NCBI GenBank assembly: GCA_964370195.1
Contig: CAYJIH010000006.1
Location: 15,112 to 79,111 of the forward strand
Direction of reading: 5' to 3'
Length of the DNA: 64,000 nucleotides
Origin: JAAYCI01 sp964370195
GTDB taxonomy: Bacteria; Bacillota; Clostridia; Oscillospirales; Ruminococcaceae
A program made the position numbers and the translations under genes. Of this stretch, positions 27,483 through 36,954 are shown one piece after another. The notes beneath the pieces are model-generated. The model worked only from the letters and a program-made list of their open reading frames with translations. It did no database searches and was not told where the DNA came from. Within the stretch, counting starts at the first letter, position 1, and each line of letters begins with the position of its first letter.

Positions 27483-28154
27483 ATGTCCTTTTATCGCACA
27501 GACAATCTATTTGGCACAAAAAATAGCATTGCCTGCTCTTACCTGTTTTCTTTTACATTTCCATGGGAAGCATTAAGTGGCCTCGGCGACGCTATATTGG
27601 AGCTGGGTGCACAGCTTGATAGCGAACGATATGTTCAAACAGCACCGGATGTTTGGATTGCAAAAGATGCCACCGTTGCGCCAAGTGCTTCGATCACCGG
27701 CCCCTGCATCATCGATTGTGGTGCCGAAGTTCGGCATTGTGCTTTTATCCGCGGCAATGCCATTGTAGGAAAAGAAGCTGTTGTGGGAAACTCTACCGAA
27801 CTTAAGAATGTTTTATTGTTCGATGGTGTACAGGTGCCTCACTACAATTATGTTGGAGACTCTATTTTGGGGTACAAGGCTCATTTAGGTGCCGGCGCCA
27901 TCACATCCAATGTGAAAAGCGACAAAAGCCTTGTTATCATCAAAACACCAGAAGGCCCCTTGGAAACAGGACGTAAAAAAGTGGGGGCGTTGCTGGGCGA
28001 TTATGTGGAAGTGGGCTGCAACAGTGTATTAAACCCTGGTACAGTGCTGGGGCCACATTGCATGGTTTACCCCACAAGCTGTGTGCGCGGTGCTGTGCCA
28101 GAGTGGCACATATGGAAAAATACAGGCGAAGTTAGGAAAATGAATAAAAAATAA
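27483..28154 (+). CDS. Left-handed beta-helix (hexapeptide) sugar-nucleotide acyltransferase-like protein
   Basis: A 223-residue protein with hexapeptide repeats (about residues 60-200), such as IDCGAEVRHCAFIRGNAIVG, resembling the C-terminal acetyltransferase domain of GlmU. ELKNVLLFDGVQVPHYNYVGDSILG is close to the GlmU block that carries the catalytic His (here in VPHYNYVGDS). The pyrophosphorylase domain is absent. It sits 101 bp before glmM, the preceding enzyme of UDP-GlcNAc synthesis, so a role as glucosamine-1-phosphate acetyltransferase or another sugar-nucleotide step is plausible. GGAGG precedes ATG 27483. Substrate not proven. Confidence 0.75.
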   Translation: MSFYRTDNLFGTKNSIACSYLFSFTFPWEALSGLGDAILELGAQLDSERYVQTAPDVWIAKDATVAPSASITGPCIIDCGAEVRHCAFIRGNAIVGKEAVVGNSTELKNVLLFDGVQVPHYNYVGDSILGYKAHLGAGAITSNVKSDKSLVIIKTPEGPLETGRKKVGALLGDYVEVGCNSVLNPGTVLGPHCMVYPTSCVRGAVPEWHIWKNTGEVRKMNKK

Positions 28155-28255
28155 CTGAATTTCCGTTTTTTCATCTTTTGTTTTCCTACATTCTTCTTTT
28201 ATCTATTTTTGTATTTGTTTGTATATTATCATATCGTATTTTAAAGGAGCTTTTT

Positions 28256-29605
28256 ATGGCAAGATTATTTGGAACCGACGGCATTCGTGGCCTGGCCAAC
28301 GAAGACATCACCGCAGAGCTAGCCATGCACATCGGGCGTGCTGCAGCGGCGGTGCTTACAAAAGGGCGCAGACGCCGGCCCATTGTTTTAATCGGAAAAG
28401 ATACACGCATTTCCTCTGATATGTTGGAAAGCGCTTTGGCCGCCGGCCTTTGCTCTGTTGGGGCCGATGTATACACCGTTGGGGTTGTGCCCACACCGGC
28501 TGTGGCTCATCTTGTAAAACAATACAAAGCAGACGCCGGCATTATGATTTCTGCCAGCCATAACCCTTACACCTACAATGGCATTAAGCTGTTTAGTGGC
28601 GACGGTTTTAAGCTTCCGGATTATTTAGAAGAGCGTATCGAAAGTTGTGTGCTGGATAAATCGCAGGAAGTCGCCCTTGCTAGCAACGACAATTTAGGCG
28701 CTTTATCGTATAAAAAAGACGCATCACACGATTATATCGAACACTTGCTTACCACATTGCCCACAAATTTAGAGGGCCTTCGCATTGCAGTAGACTGCGC
28801 CAATGGGTCTGCCTCTAAAACGGCCCCCACCCTATTTAAAGAGCTGGGTGTGGACGCCACATTTTTGGCACATGAGCCGGACGGGGTGAACATCAACGAA
28901 CAATGCGGCTCTACCTTCATGGGAAAACTGCAAAAATTTGTGGTGGACGGCCAATATGATGCCGGTATTGCGTTTGACGGCGATGCAGACCGTTGCCTGT
29001 GCGTAGACGAAAAAGGGAATATTGTAGATGGCGACTTCATTATGGCCATTTGTGCTTTGGATATGAAGCAGCGCGGCAAACTGCGCCAGAATACGGTTGT
29101 GGGTACCATCATGACAAATATGGGCTTTACGAAGTTTTGTGAAGAGAACGATATGCACTTTGTAGCCACAAAGGTGGGCGACCGTTATGTGTTGGAAGAA
29201 ATGGAACTAGAAGGGTATCGTTTTGGCGGCGAACAAAGTGGCCATGTGATATTCCGCGATTTTTCTACCACCGGTGATGGACAGCTTACTGCCATTCAAT
29301 TGCTTTGCCATATGAGAAGCAGCAACAAAAAACTATCCGAACTTGCCTCCGTAATGAAACGTTACCCACAGGTGATGAAAAATGTGCGTGTATCGCCCGA
29401 AGGCAAATTGGCCTTTTACAATAACGAAGCTGTGCGCTCAATCATCGACGAGAAAAAAGAATTATTGGGCGATAACGGCCGCATTGTGGTGCGTGTATCC
29501 GGCACAGAACCATTGATTCGTGTTATGGCTGAAGGGCTAGACTTAGAAACCATTCAAAAATGCACAGATGATATTGTAGCAGTGGTGCATACAGAATTAA
29601 CCTAA
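28256..29605 (+). CDS. glmM: Phosphoglucosamine mutase
   Basis: A 449-residue enzyme interconverting glucosamine 6-phosphate and glucosamine 1-phosphate for UDP-GlcNAc and peptidoglycan. ARLFGTDGIRGLAN starts the protein; the phosphoserine loop is ISASHNPYTYNGIK (about 97-110); the metal loop is DGDADRC (about 240); the sugar loop GGEQSGH (about 325) and phosphate loop RVSGTEPLIRVMAEG follow. ATG 28256 is chosen because AAGGAG lies five to six bases upstream; the frame extends to 28178 without a site. Followed by a strong terminator. Confidence 0.98.
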   Translation: MARLFGTDGIRGLANEDITAELAMHIGRAAAAVLTKGRRRRPIVLIGKDTRISSDMLESALAAGLCSVGADVYTVGVVPTPAVAHLVKQYKADAGIMISASHNPYTYNGIKLFSGDGFKLPDYLEERIESCVLDKSQEVALASNDNLGALSYKKDASHDYIEHLLTTLPTNLEGLRIAVDCANGSASKTAPTLFKELGVDATFLAHEPDGVNINEQCGSTFMGKLQKFVVDGQYDAGIAFDGDADRCLCVDEKGNIVDGDFIMAICALDMKQRGKLRQNTVVGTIMTNMGFTKFCEENDMHFVATKVGDRYVLEEMELEGYRFGGEQSGHVIFRDFSTTGDGQLTAIQLLCHMRSSNKKLSELASVMKRYPQVMKNVRVSPEGKLAFYNNEAVRSIIDEKKELLGDNGRIVVRVSGTEPLIRVMAEGLDLETIQKCTDDIVAVVHTELT

Positions 29606-29653
29606 TTAATTTCGATATTTTATGCTGTTTATTATAATATTAAACATAATATT

Positions 29654-29698
29654 AAACCCCCTATAAAACCATTTTTCATGGTTTTATAGGGGGTTTTT
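29654..29698 (+). terminator. Terminator after glmM
   Basis: AACCCCCTATAAAACCA pairs with TGGTTTTATAGGGGGTT, followed by T6. Confidence 0.95.
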
Positions 29699-29886
29699 TG
29701 ATAGAAATATTATACGTATTTACGTGTTTAATTAAAGAGACGCCAAGATAAATAAAGAAATTTATATAGCATTTATTTATCATTATTATTCCATTTATTA
29801 TGCGTATTTTTGCCACTTGTTATCCGCACGCATCCATACAAAGAAATCAAAATTTTTGTTTTATCTACTTATTCCAGATGATTTTG

Positions 29887-30471
29887 TTATAGATCCACCA
29901 CTTCACCCGGTGCTAAAATATATACGTTTTGGCCAATAAAACCACTGGTGCCGCCGCCTACGCTACTTGCAAACACATCACCTGCACGTGTCATGCCCAG
30001 TGGTTCGCCTTGATACACCAAAGAGGTGGCACCATCTGGCGAAAAGACGAGTGTTGTGATATCGTCACCCAGGAAATCTGTGCTGTCTGTATACAGCACC
30101 TCCATCGACAGTGCACTGCCACTGTTTACGTATGTGCCGGTCATCACAGCCAAGCGGCCATCACCCAGATTGATTTGAAATACAAACCCGCCGCCTTCAG
30201 ACAACTCTATATTGGGGGCACGATCATCCGGGTAGCGCGCTTCATCAAACGATGAGTAAAAGCCCGCCATATTTGTTGCCGGCGCTTGCGCTGCCTGTGA
30301 AGATGCAGCGGCTGGCGCATCCGAGGCCGACGCTGTTGCAGCTTGCGAGGTTGATGTTGCTGCACTGGAAGCCGCGCTTTCTGCCGGCAGTTCAGAAGCC
30401 CACGCAACAATACCACTGCTTGTTAACAAAATTCCAATTGCCAACGCCCCACTTATCATTTGCTTTTTCAT
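29887..30471 (-). CDS. Secreted protein of unknown function
   Basis: I do not recognise this 194-residue protein. A signal peptide (about residues 1-26, cleavage after AWA) precedes a low-complexity Ala/Ser linker (to about 65) and a beta-rich C-terminal domain of about 125 residues with alternating Gly and hydrophobic residues (FVFQINLGDGRLAVMTGTY). Its style is like the C-terminal domain of the pseudokinase protein at 39267-40916, a lipocalin-like fold perhaps, but this is weak. AGGGTG precedes ATG 30471. Confidence 0.7.
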   Translation of the reverse strand: MKKQMISGALAIGILLTSSGIVAWASELPAESAASSAATSTSQAATASASDAPAAASSQAAQAPATNMAGFYSSFDEARYPDDRAPNIELSEGGGFVFQINLGDGRLAVMTGTYVNSGSALSMEVLYTDSTDFLGDDITTLVFSPDGATSLVYQGEPLGMTRAGDVFASSVGGGTSGFIGQNVYILAPGEVVDL

Positions 30472-30550
30472 ATTTTCACCCTATTTTATTATTTTTTAGC
30501 CCATATAATTATAACTTATCTAGGCTATATTTTAAATAAAACTTGTGTAT

Positions 30551-30940
30551 TTATAAACATTTTAATACTTTTTTTATCCAATTAACGCGGCTTTTTTTGC
30601 ATTTTTTGAACGATTTTTCAAATGCCCATTTTTCGTGCTTCGTATCGAAAAACAATGTGCCATCATCCATGCCTGTTAAACACACCGGTACATCATTTTT
30701 ATTGCTATACAATTCATCTTCCAACGCCCATTGTAATTGCATCGGTGCAGCATTTGTAATGGTTCCTTCTGCTTTAAATACAAGGCCCGCCGCCTCTCCA
30801 TAACAATACCGCTCAAAATAGCACGTGTTGTTTCGGCTAAGGGATAACACATCACGATAGCGCGTATTTCCCTGCCTCACATACTGGAAACATGCCCTTT
30901 TGGCTTGCTCCATCTGTTCTAAAATTGTTGTATATTCCAT
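30551..30940 (-). CDS. Small cytosolic protein of unknown function
   Basis: A 129-residue protein with no signal or membrane segment. It has five Cys (CFQYV, NTCYFERYCYG, VCLTG, KKCKK), a basic C-terminus and a weak ribosome site, GGAAGG, about four bases before ATG 30940; an in-frame GTG at 30952 is the alternative start. It lies 79 bp upstream of the gene for the secreted protein at 29887 on the same strand. No family recognised. Confidence 0.6.
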   Translation of the reverse strand: MEYTTILEQMEQAKRACFQYVRQGNTRYRDVLSLSRNNTCYFERYCYGEAAGLVFKAEGTITNAAPMQLQWALEDELYSNKNDVPVCLTGMDDGTLFFDTKHEKWAFEKSFKKCKKSRVNWIKKVLKCL

Positions 30941-30995
30941 TTCACCTTCCACTTTATAAGGGTGATGGCCAAATAAACTTATATTTTACGTCCAT

Positions 30996-31634
30996 TTATG
31001 CTTTATGGTTGTTATGCACCAATGCTTTTTGTAGCGGCCGACCAACAAACCACGCCACCACAGCGCCCACAATCGCCTCGGGAATTCCGCTAAACAGCAC
31101 GGTACTTCCGATTACAAGCAAAATGGCCTGCCCCATAATGGAAGCGTATGCATCCCCAAAAAATAGCCAAATACCACCCATTACACCCAGTGTATTTACA
31201 AAACTTCCCAAAAAACCTGCTAGGCCGTACTGTAAAATGGGGGGGCAGTTTTTTTGTTTTAAGCCATAAAATACAAGCCCTGTTACCATGCCTATTAAAA
31301 TACGCGGCACAAAACAAATTAAAACACTGCCAAAATTGCCAGAAACCTCCCCAAAAGAGTGCACCGGGCTGAAAATAAATGCCACAACTGCACTTTGTGC
31401 CGGCGGGAAAAATGTCCAAATAATCAAGCTAAACAATCCTGCAAAAAAACCCATCAAGCTTCCTACCCAAGGGCCCAGCAATAATGCCGTTAAAATCACC
31501 GGTATATGGGCAAGTGTTGCCACAATGGGCCCAAGTGCCGGCAAAGAGCCAAGCGGCGTGAAGCAGAAGATCACTTCTAAGGCGAGTAATAGAGAAAATT
31601 GTACTAAAAAACGTGTTTTACTGCTAACTTTCAT
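30996..31634 (-). CDS. ECF transporter substrate-binding (S) component
   Basis: A 212-residue membrane protein with about six helices and the S-component style segments LPALGPIVATLAHIPVIL and LGPWVGSLMGFFAGLFSLI. S components capture a vitamin or cofactor precursor and share an EcfT-EcfA-EcfA' module coded elsewhere; none is in this window. The substrate cannot be told from sequence alone; pantothenate is a guess, given coaX about 5 kb away. Promoter TTTACA-N17-TATGAT lies upstream on the minus strand near 31680-31710, and AAAGGAC precedes ATG 31634. Confidence 0.82.
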   Translation of the reverse strand: MKVSSKTRFLVQFSLLLALEVIFCFTPLGSLPALGPIVATLAHIPVILTALLLGPWVGSLMGFFAGLFSLIIWTFFPPAQSAVVAFIFSPVHSFGEVSGNFGSVLICFVPRILIGMVTGLVFYGLKQKNCPPILQYGLAGFLGSFVNTLGVMGGIWLFFGDAYASIMGQAILLVIGSTVLFSGIPEAIVGAVVAWFVGRPLQKALVHNNHKA

Positions 31635-31752
31635 CCAATTGTCCTTTATTATGTAAATTTAAACTTTTGCTTACTTTAATCATAGTACAGCTTGCCGTAT
31701 TTGTAAAGTGATACAAGGCAATCTGTAAAGTAATTCCCCCAATTTTACGCAG

Positions 31753-31786
31753 AAAAATGACGCCCTGCATTGTGGGCGCCATTTTT
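31753..31786 (-). terminator. Intrinsic terminator, minus strand
   Basis: On the minus strand AAAAATGGCGCCC pairs with GGGCGTCATTTTT. The single irregular pair is G-U in minus-strand RNA but A-C on the plus strand, so the minus strand is the transcribed one. Confidence 0.85.
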
Positions 31787-31894
31787 CTTGAAGAGGAAGG
31801 GAAAAAGAAGGAACTTCGATTGTTCGGCACAAAACAATCGAAATCGGGGGGTAAAGAAAAGGCGTATGGGGGTACTCACGTCTTTCCTTGTGCC
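31753..31894 (-). ncRNA. Candidate structured RNA or 3' UTR upstream of the ECF gene
   Basis: Between the alcohol dehydrogenase stop (31995) and the terminator at 31753 lie about 240 nt without a gene. A perfect 10-bp stem, TTCGATTGTT with AACAATCGAA (31815-31824/31833-31842), has the loop TTGTGCCG. Seven loop bases (31826-31832) are complementary to GGCACAA at 31894-31888, so a pseudoknot can form. An extended -10 (TGATATAGT) lies just upstream, but its expected start would cut into that 5' strand; read-through from the upstream gene is the alternative. No known RNA family recognised. Confidence 0.35.
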
Positions 31895-31994
31895 TACTAT
31901 ATCATTTTCTTTATGTAAATGTTTGTAGAATTTCGTAGGCTCGAAAAAATTTATTCCCGCTTCTTTCCTCTTTCCTTTTCTTTCAAAAAGGCTC

Positions 31995-33194
31995 TTAGCC
32001 CTCGCTTTCCTCTGCAGCAAGCCGATAAATGGCAGCAATGTCTTCCTCACCCAGGCTTTTTATGCCACCAATCGTTCTTTTTCCGTAATATGTGCAACGT
32101 TTGGCCAATTCTTGAATGTCCTCTTCTGCAAGGTTCAACCCTGCTTCGGCCATATTTGTGGGAAGTTCCATTGCCCAGAAAAATTCTTCCAATTCCTCAA
32201 TGCCTGCCAGCGCCGTCTCTTCATCGCTATCTAAAGGCTCTACTTCCAACACCTGCACAGCTAGTTTCGCAAAACGTTCTACGTTTTCTTTATATACATA
32301 CCGCGCCCAACTTCCCCACACAGCCGTTAAAGCAGCACCGTGTGTTAAATCGTATGCAGCACTTAGTTCATGGCTAAGCTGATGGCACGCCCAGTCTCCT
32401 GACCCGTTTCCTGCTTCCATCAACCCATTGTGCGATAAAGCCGCCGCCCACATCACCTCTGCCCGTGCATGATAATTGCTGGGCGCCCGCATCAAATGCC
32501 GGCCACACAGCATCACCGTGCGCAACAACCCCTCGGCAAGGGCATCCGTCACCATCATTGTATGTTCCTCTGGTGTTAGGTATCGTTCTAAGGTATGCAT
32601 TAAAACATCTGCCACACCGGCTGCCGTTTGCTCGGGCGGCAATGTTTTCGTTAACTCAGGGTTCATCACAGCAAACTTACAACGAACCAAATCGTTTCTG
32701 ATGCCGCGCTTCACCTTTGTCTCTTCATTGGTAATAACTGCAGAGTTGCTCATTTCGCTGCCGGCTGCTGCGATGGTTAGCACAACGCCCACAGGCAAGC
32801 ATGTAACCGGGCTTTCCGATTGCTCAAAAAATTCCCACACATCACAATCTGCCACGGCACCTAACGCAATGGCCTTGGCGCTATCTAGCACACTGCCACC
32901 GCCCACGGCCAAAATAAAATCCACATTTTCCTTACGACATAATGCAACGCCTTCGCGCACCAAGCCAAGCTGTGGATTCGGCACCACACCACCTAGACTG
33001 CAGTAAGGAACACCGGCCTCCTCCATGGTTTTTTCCACTTTCTGTAATAAGCCAGAACGTGTTGCACTTTCTCCACCATAGTGAAGCAACACCTTTTTTA
33101 CGCCCAGCTCTTGAAGCAACGCGCCCACTTGCGTTTCTGTGTTTTTTCCAAACACCACTTTTGTGGGTGCATTATATAAAAAATTCGTCATCAT
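31995..33194 (-). CDS. Iron-containing alcohol dehydrogenase (butanol dehydrogenase type)
   Basis: A 399-residue NAD(P)H-dependent dehydrogenase of the group III metal family, probably reducing aldehydes to alcohols in fermentation. VGGGSVLDSAKAIALG (about 95) is the cofactor loop; DVLMHTLERYLT, CHQLSHELSAAYDLTHG (about 265-280) carry the iron ligands (Asp and three His). It resembles BdhA/YugJ proteins. GGAGG precedes two adjacent ATG codons (33194 and 33191), either of which may be used. It is transcribed alone; about 240 nt of possible 3' UTR follow. Confidence 0.93.
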   Translation of the reverse strand: MMTNFLYNAPTKVVFGKNTETQVGALLQELGVKKVLLHYGGESATRSGLLQKVEKTMEEAGVPYCSLGGVVPNPQLGLVREGVALCRKENVDFILAVGGGSVLDSAKAIALGAVADCDVWEFFEQSESPVTCLPVGVVLTIAAAGSEMSNSAVITNEETKVKRGIRNDLVRCKFAVMNPELTKTLPPEQTAAGVADVLMHTLERYLTPEEHTMMVTDALAEGLLRTVMLCGRHLMRAPSNYHARAEVMWAAALSHNGLMEAGNGSGDWACHQLSHELSAAYDLTHGAALTAVWGSWARYVYKENVERFAKLAVQVLEVEPLDSDEETALAGIEELEEFFWAMELPTNMAEAGLNLAEEDIQELAKRCTYYGKRTIGGIKSLGEEDIAAIYRLAAEESEG

Positions 33195-33406
33195 TCCGCC
33201 TCCTTTTATCTTATTTATACGGTATTTTTGTATTTATTAAACACCTGCCAAGCGCACGGTTTTTTGTAATTTAATAAAATTTATCACTATATATCGTATT
33301 TTTTAAAACAAAGCCCAAAAAATATCTATTTCGTTTTCAATAACTAAACTACAAATTAAATCCAAATAAATACACTTTTATTCTAATTATTTCTACGAAT
33401 TATTTT

Positions 33407-34483
33407 TTATTTATTCGCAATTTCCTGTGCCACGCATTGGCCCATTTCTTCACAGCTCACACTGTCGCCACCGGCTGCAATATCTGCTGTGCGCACCCCA
33501 CTTTTTAGCACCGCTTGCACAGCTGCTTCTACACAAGCAGCCTCTTCTTCCATTTGAAGAGAGTGCCGCAAAAGCATCGCAGCCGATAAAATAGTGCCAA
33601 TGGGATTTGCTTTTCCCTGGCCCGCAATATCCGGTGCCGAGCCATGTATGGGCTCATACAAGCCACAGCCTCCATCGCCAAGGCTGGCTGAAGGAATCAG
33701 CCCAATGCTTCCTGTAATCATACTGGCTTCATCGCTTAAAATATCTCCAAACATATTTTCGGTTACAACCACATCAAAAGCAGAAGGCTCTCTCACCATT
33801 TGCATGGCAGCATTATCTACCAACATATGAGACAAAGTTACATCCGGGTATTCCGGCGCCACTTCGTTGGCCACTGCACGCCACAGGCGACTTGTATCAA
33901 GCACATTCGCTTTGTCTACACTCGTTAATTTTTTTCCGCGAGTGCGTGCCAAAGAAAACGCCACATGCATAATCCGCCTAATTTCAGCTTCATCGTAACG
34001 CATTTCGTCGGTAGCAACACGCAGGCCATTTTGTGTCTCTGTTTTGTGCTCTCCAAAGTAAATGCCGCCAATCAACTCTCGCACCACCAAAAAATCGAAA
34101 CCAAGGTTTGCAATGTCACTGCGCAATGGGCAAGCCGGACGCATGGCGTCGAACAAAACGGCCGGGCGTAAATTGGCATACACCCCCATGGCTTTGCGAA
34201 TGCCCAAAAGCCCTTTTTCCGGGCGCTGGTCACCCGGCAGATGTTCCCACTTAGGCCCTCCAATGGCACCAAGCAATACACCATCGGCCGCAAGGCAACC
34301 GTCAATGGTGCTTTGTGGCAGCGGTGTTCCTGTTTCGTCAATGGCTATGCCACCCAAAAGTAACTCTGTGTACACAAACTGATGCTTAAAACGAAGGGCT
34401 ACCGCATCTAAAACACGCACCGCTTCCTTTACTATTTCCGGCCCAATGCCGTCTCCTCGCATCAACGCAATTGTTTTTTGCAT
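33407..34483 (-). CDS. leuB: 3-isopropylmalate dehydrogenase
   Basis: A 358-residue enzyme of leucine synthesis that oxidises and decarboxylates 3-isopropylmalate with NAD+. MRGDGIGPEI, RELIGGIYFGEH, DKANVLDTSRLWR and ENMFGDILSDEASMITGSIG (in two parts) and the NAD-binding HGSAPDIAG are intact. GGAGG lies before ATG 34483. leuA is upstream on the same strand but separated by a terminator, so leuB has its own promoter at 34688-34717. leuC and leuD are not in the window. Confidence 0.98.
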   Translation of the reverse strand: MQKTIALMRGDGIGPEIVKEAVRVLDAVALRFKHQFVYTELLLGGIAIDETGTPLPQSTIDGCLAADGVLLGAIGGPKWEHLPGDQRPEKGLLGIRKAMGVYANLRPAVLFDAMRPACPLRSDIANLGFDFLVVRELIGGIYFGEHKTETQNGLRVATDEMRYDEAEIRRIMHVAFSLARTRGKKLTSVDKANVLDTSRLWRAVANEVAPEYPDVTLSHMLVDNAAMQMVREPSAFDVVVTENMFGDILSDEASMITGSIGLIPSASLGDGGCGLYEPIHGSAPDIAGQGKANPIGTILSAAMLLRHSLQMEEEAACVEAAVQAVLKSGVRTADIAAGGDSVSCEEMGQCVAQEIANK

Positions 34484-34687
34484 AAAACCCTCCTGATATG
34501 TTTACAAGTAAACTGTTCTACAAATATAATTTATAATAAATAGTATTTAAATCATAATTTCAAAACCATCGATTTTGCCTTACCTCTTTTTTGGCACTGC
34601 AAAAGCCAGTTTTAATAATGTAAATACTTTTTCTTATACACATTTTTCATCCAACTTCAGCTACATGCAACGGGATGGATTCGTTTT

Positions 34688-34717
34688 ATTCTACCACAGC
34701 GCACCCATACCTCGCAA
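34688..34717 (-). promoter_or_regulatory. Promoter of leuB
   Basis: On the minus strand there is TTGCGA, an 18-bp spacer and TAGAAT. The leader is about 200 nt; no T-box core and no Leu-rich leader peptide was found in it. Confidence 0.55.
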
Positions 34718-34793
34718 GTTTGCTTTGTTTTTATGCCGCTATGCCTCACGCTCTTTTATTCTTTATTATACATCGGCTTTATAAATTCTAAAT

Positions 34794-34837
34794 AAAACCC
34801 TTTAAAAAAGAATTTTCACGCTTTTTTAAAGGGTTTT
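34794..34837. terminator. Terminator after leuA
   Basis: AAAACCCTTTAAAAAAG pairs with CTTTTTTAAAGGGTTTT around a 10-nt loop, with A/T flanks in both directions. It lies 62 bp past the leuA stop. Confidence 0.88.
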
Positions 34838-34898
34838 ATCTATTATTTTATAGCATTTTTTCTTCTATTAAATTCTTTTATAAAACACGTATTTCCGT

Positions 34899-36557
34899 TT
34901 ATTCCACACCGTTATTGTAAGCACTTACCAAAGCTGCAACAGACGATGCAATAATATCGGTATGCCTGCCTGCGCCCCAGCTTACATGCCCATCTTCCCA
35001 TTCTAGCCCCACGTAACTTATGGCTTTACTGGAAGAACCTGTTTCCAACGCATGCTCTGAATACGTTAAGATAGAAAACTTTTGGCCCGTTGCTTTTCTC
35101 AGTGCTCCGGTTACCGCATCTAAACGGCCGTTGCCTTTGCACATCACTTCTCTCTCTTCGCCATTTTCGTACACGGTGATCGCTGCCAAAATACCTTCTT
35201 TTTGAATAAAATGCACTTCTGTTACATCCAGTGGGCGGCTTTTGTTGAGATAACGTTCTTCAAACACAACACGGATTTCTTGTGCTGTTAATTCTTTCTC
35301 TTCTTGGTCGGAAATGGCTTTTATTGCATAGCCAAAGGCCTCGCGCATTTTTGCCGGAAGGTTGTAGCCATAGTTTTTTTCAAGCAAGTAGCCAATGCCA
35401 CCTTTTCCGCTTTGGCTGTTGATACGAATCACATCTGTTTCGTAGCGGCGGCCCACATCTTGTGGGTCGATGGGCAAATACGGCACTGTCCACTGTTGTA
35501 TCCGTTTTTCACCGCGCCAGTTCATGCCTTTTGCAATGGCGTCTTGGTGGCTACCGCTAAATGCAGCAAAAACCAACGCGCCGGCATAAGGGCTGCGCTC
35601 GTACACTTGCATTCCCGTGGCTTCCTCGTATGCGTTTACAATGGCTGGCATATCGGAAAGGTCTAAATTGGGGTGAACACCATGGCTGAACAAATTTAAT
35701 GCCATAGTAACCAAATCTACGTTGCCTGTGCGCTCTCCATTGCCAAACAAAGTGCCTTCCACACGCTGTGCACCGGCCAAAACAGCCAATTCTGCATCGG
35801 CCACTGCCGTGCCACGGTCGTTATGTGGATGGGTAGACAACACAACATTGTCACGATACAACAAGTTTTTGCTAAGGTATTCAATTTGGCCCGCATACAC
35901 GTGCGGCATGCTCATTTGCACTGTACTGGGCAAGTTGATAATAGCCGTGCGGTCGGCAGTGGGCTGCAACACCTCCAACACAGCATTGCAAACTTCCAGC
36001 GCATATTCTGGCTCTGTACCTGTAAAACTTTCCGGGCTGTATTCAAAACGGCACTGCTTTTCATAGCCACGGCTTAATTCTTTAACAAGTTTTGCGCCTT
36101 CTACTGCAATTTTCTTTATTTCGTCACGTTCTTTTTTAAACACTTGCTCGCGCTGTGCAAGACTTGTGGAATTATAAAAATGTACAATGGCATTTTTGGC
36201 GCCATCGATGGCATCAAATGTTTTACGAATGATGTGCTCACGGCTTTGTGTAAGCACCTGCAAAGTAACGTCGTCTGGCACCATATCTTTTTCTATCAAT
36301 GTACGCAAAAATTCAAACTCTGTGTCGCTGGCAGCGGGGAACCCCACCTCTATTTCTTTAAAACCAAGCTCCACAAGAAATGAGAAAAAGCTTAACTTCT
36401 GGTTTAGGTTCATGGGCACCACTAAACTTTGGTTCCCGTCTCGTAGGTCTACACTGCACCATACTGGGGCTTTTTCAATTTTGTCTTTTTTTGCCCAATC
36501 CACACAAGTTTCAGGTGGCAAAAAATAACCGGGGGCATAACGATGATGATTCTTCAT
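34899..36557 (-). CDS. leuA: 2-isopropylmalate synthase, long LeuA type
   Basis: A 552-residue enzyme condensing acetyl-CoA with 2-oxoisovalerate, the committed step of leucine synthesis. SVDLRDGNQSL (about 35) holds the metal-binding Asp, STHPHNDRGTAVADAEL the metal His pair, and GTLFGNGERTGNVDL follows. The C-terminal part (about 410-550) is the regulatory domain for leucine feedback. The length and sequence match the LeuA type of actinobacteria and some Clostridia (residues APGYFLPPETCVDWA near the start). ATG 36557 is chosen since GGAGG lies seven bases before; the frame extends to 36614. A TATACT -10 (36596-36601) gives a short leader, so no long attenuator is likely. Confidence 0.96.
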   Translation of the reverse strand: MKNHHRYAPGYFLPPETCVDWAKKDKIEKAPVWCSVDLRDGNQSLVVPMNLNQKLSFFSFLVELGFKEIEVGFPAASDTEFEFLRTLIEKDMVPDDVTLQVLTQSREHIIRKTFDAIDGAKNAIVHFYNSTSLAQREQVFKKERDEIKKIAVEGAKLVKELSRGYEKQCRFEYSPESFTGTEPEYALEVCNAVLEVLQPTADRTAIINLPSTVQMSMPHVYAGQIEYLSKNLLYRDNVVLSTHPHNDRGTAVADAELAVLAGAQRVEGTLFGNGERTGNVDLVTMALNLFSHGVHPNLDLSDMPAIVNAYEEATGMQVYERSPYAGALVFAAFSGSHQDAIAKGMNWRGEKRIQQWTVPYLPIDPQDVGRRYETDVIRINSQSGKGGIGYLLEKNYGYNLPAKMREAFGYAIKAISDQEEKELTAQEIRVVFEERYLNKSRPLDVTEVHFIQKEGILAAITVYENGEEREVMCKGNGRLDAVTGALRKATGQKFSILTYSEHALETGSSSKAISYVGLEWEDGHVSWGAGRHTDIIASSVAALVSAYNNGVE

Positions 36558-36954
36558 TGCTTTTCCTCCTTTCAGGAAAAATAAATTTGATATTAAGTAT
36601 ACCATAAAATGCATCTGTTTATGCTTAGAAATTTTTCCTACAAAAGAGATGAGAACTGTATACCTTGTATGTTTTTATACTTTTAAATCTTATACGCACC
36701 GTCATAACATCACTTGTTTTAAACTGTTTTTTAGGCCATTTAATCCAATATATTTTATCATTTCATCTTAAAACCGCATTGTATCATCAATTTGAACGCT
36801 CTTTACTGAAAAAATAATCCAACAGACACAAAAAGTACCGTGTTTTCTCTATTTCTTACAATTTGCGTTTTTATTTTTCTATATTTATAATAGATTTATT
36901 CTTTTATATTTTTATTGAATTTATTTTATTATATTTATTAAAGGACATGCTATT
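36558..36954. other. Divergent AT-rich intergenic region
   Basis: It separates leuA (minus) from gluQ (plus). It holds the leuA -10 at 36596-36601. No T-box, tRNA or small gene was recognised. Confidence 0.5.

Noticed and set aside
31754..31900. 6S RNA identity for the structured region
   Set aside because: The ends do not form the long closing helix with a central bubble expected of 6S RNA; left as an unassigned candidate.
36558..36620. T-box leader for leuA
   Set aside because: The likely -10 lies about 40 bp before the start codon, leaving no room for a T-box.
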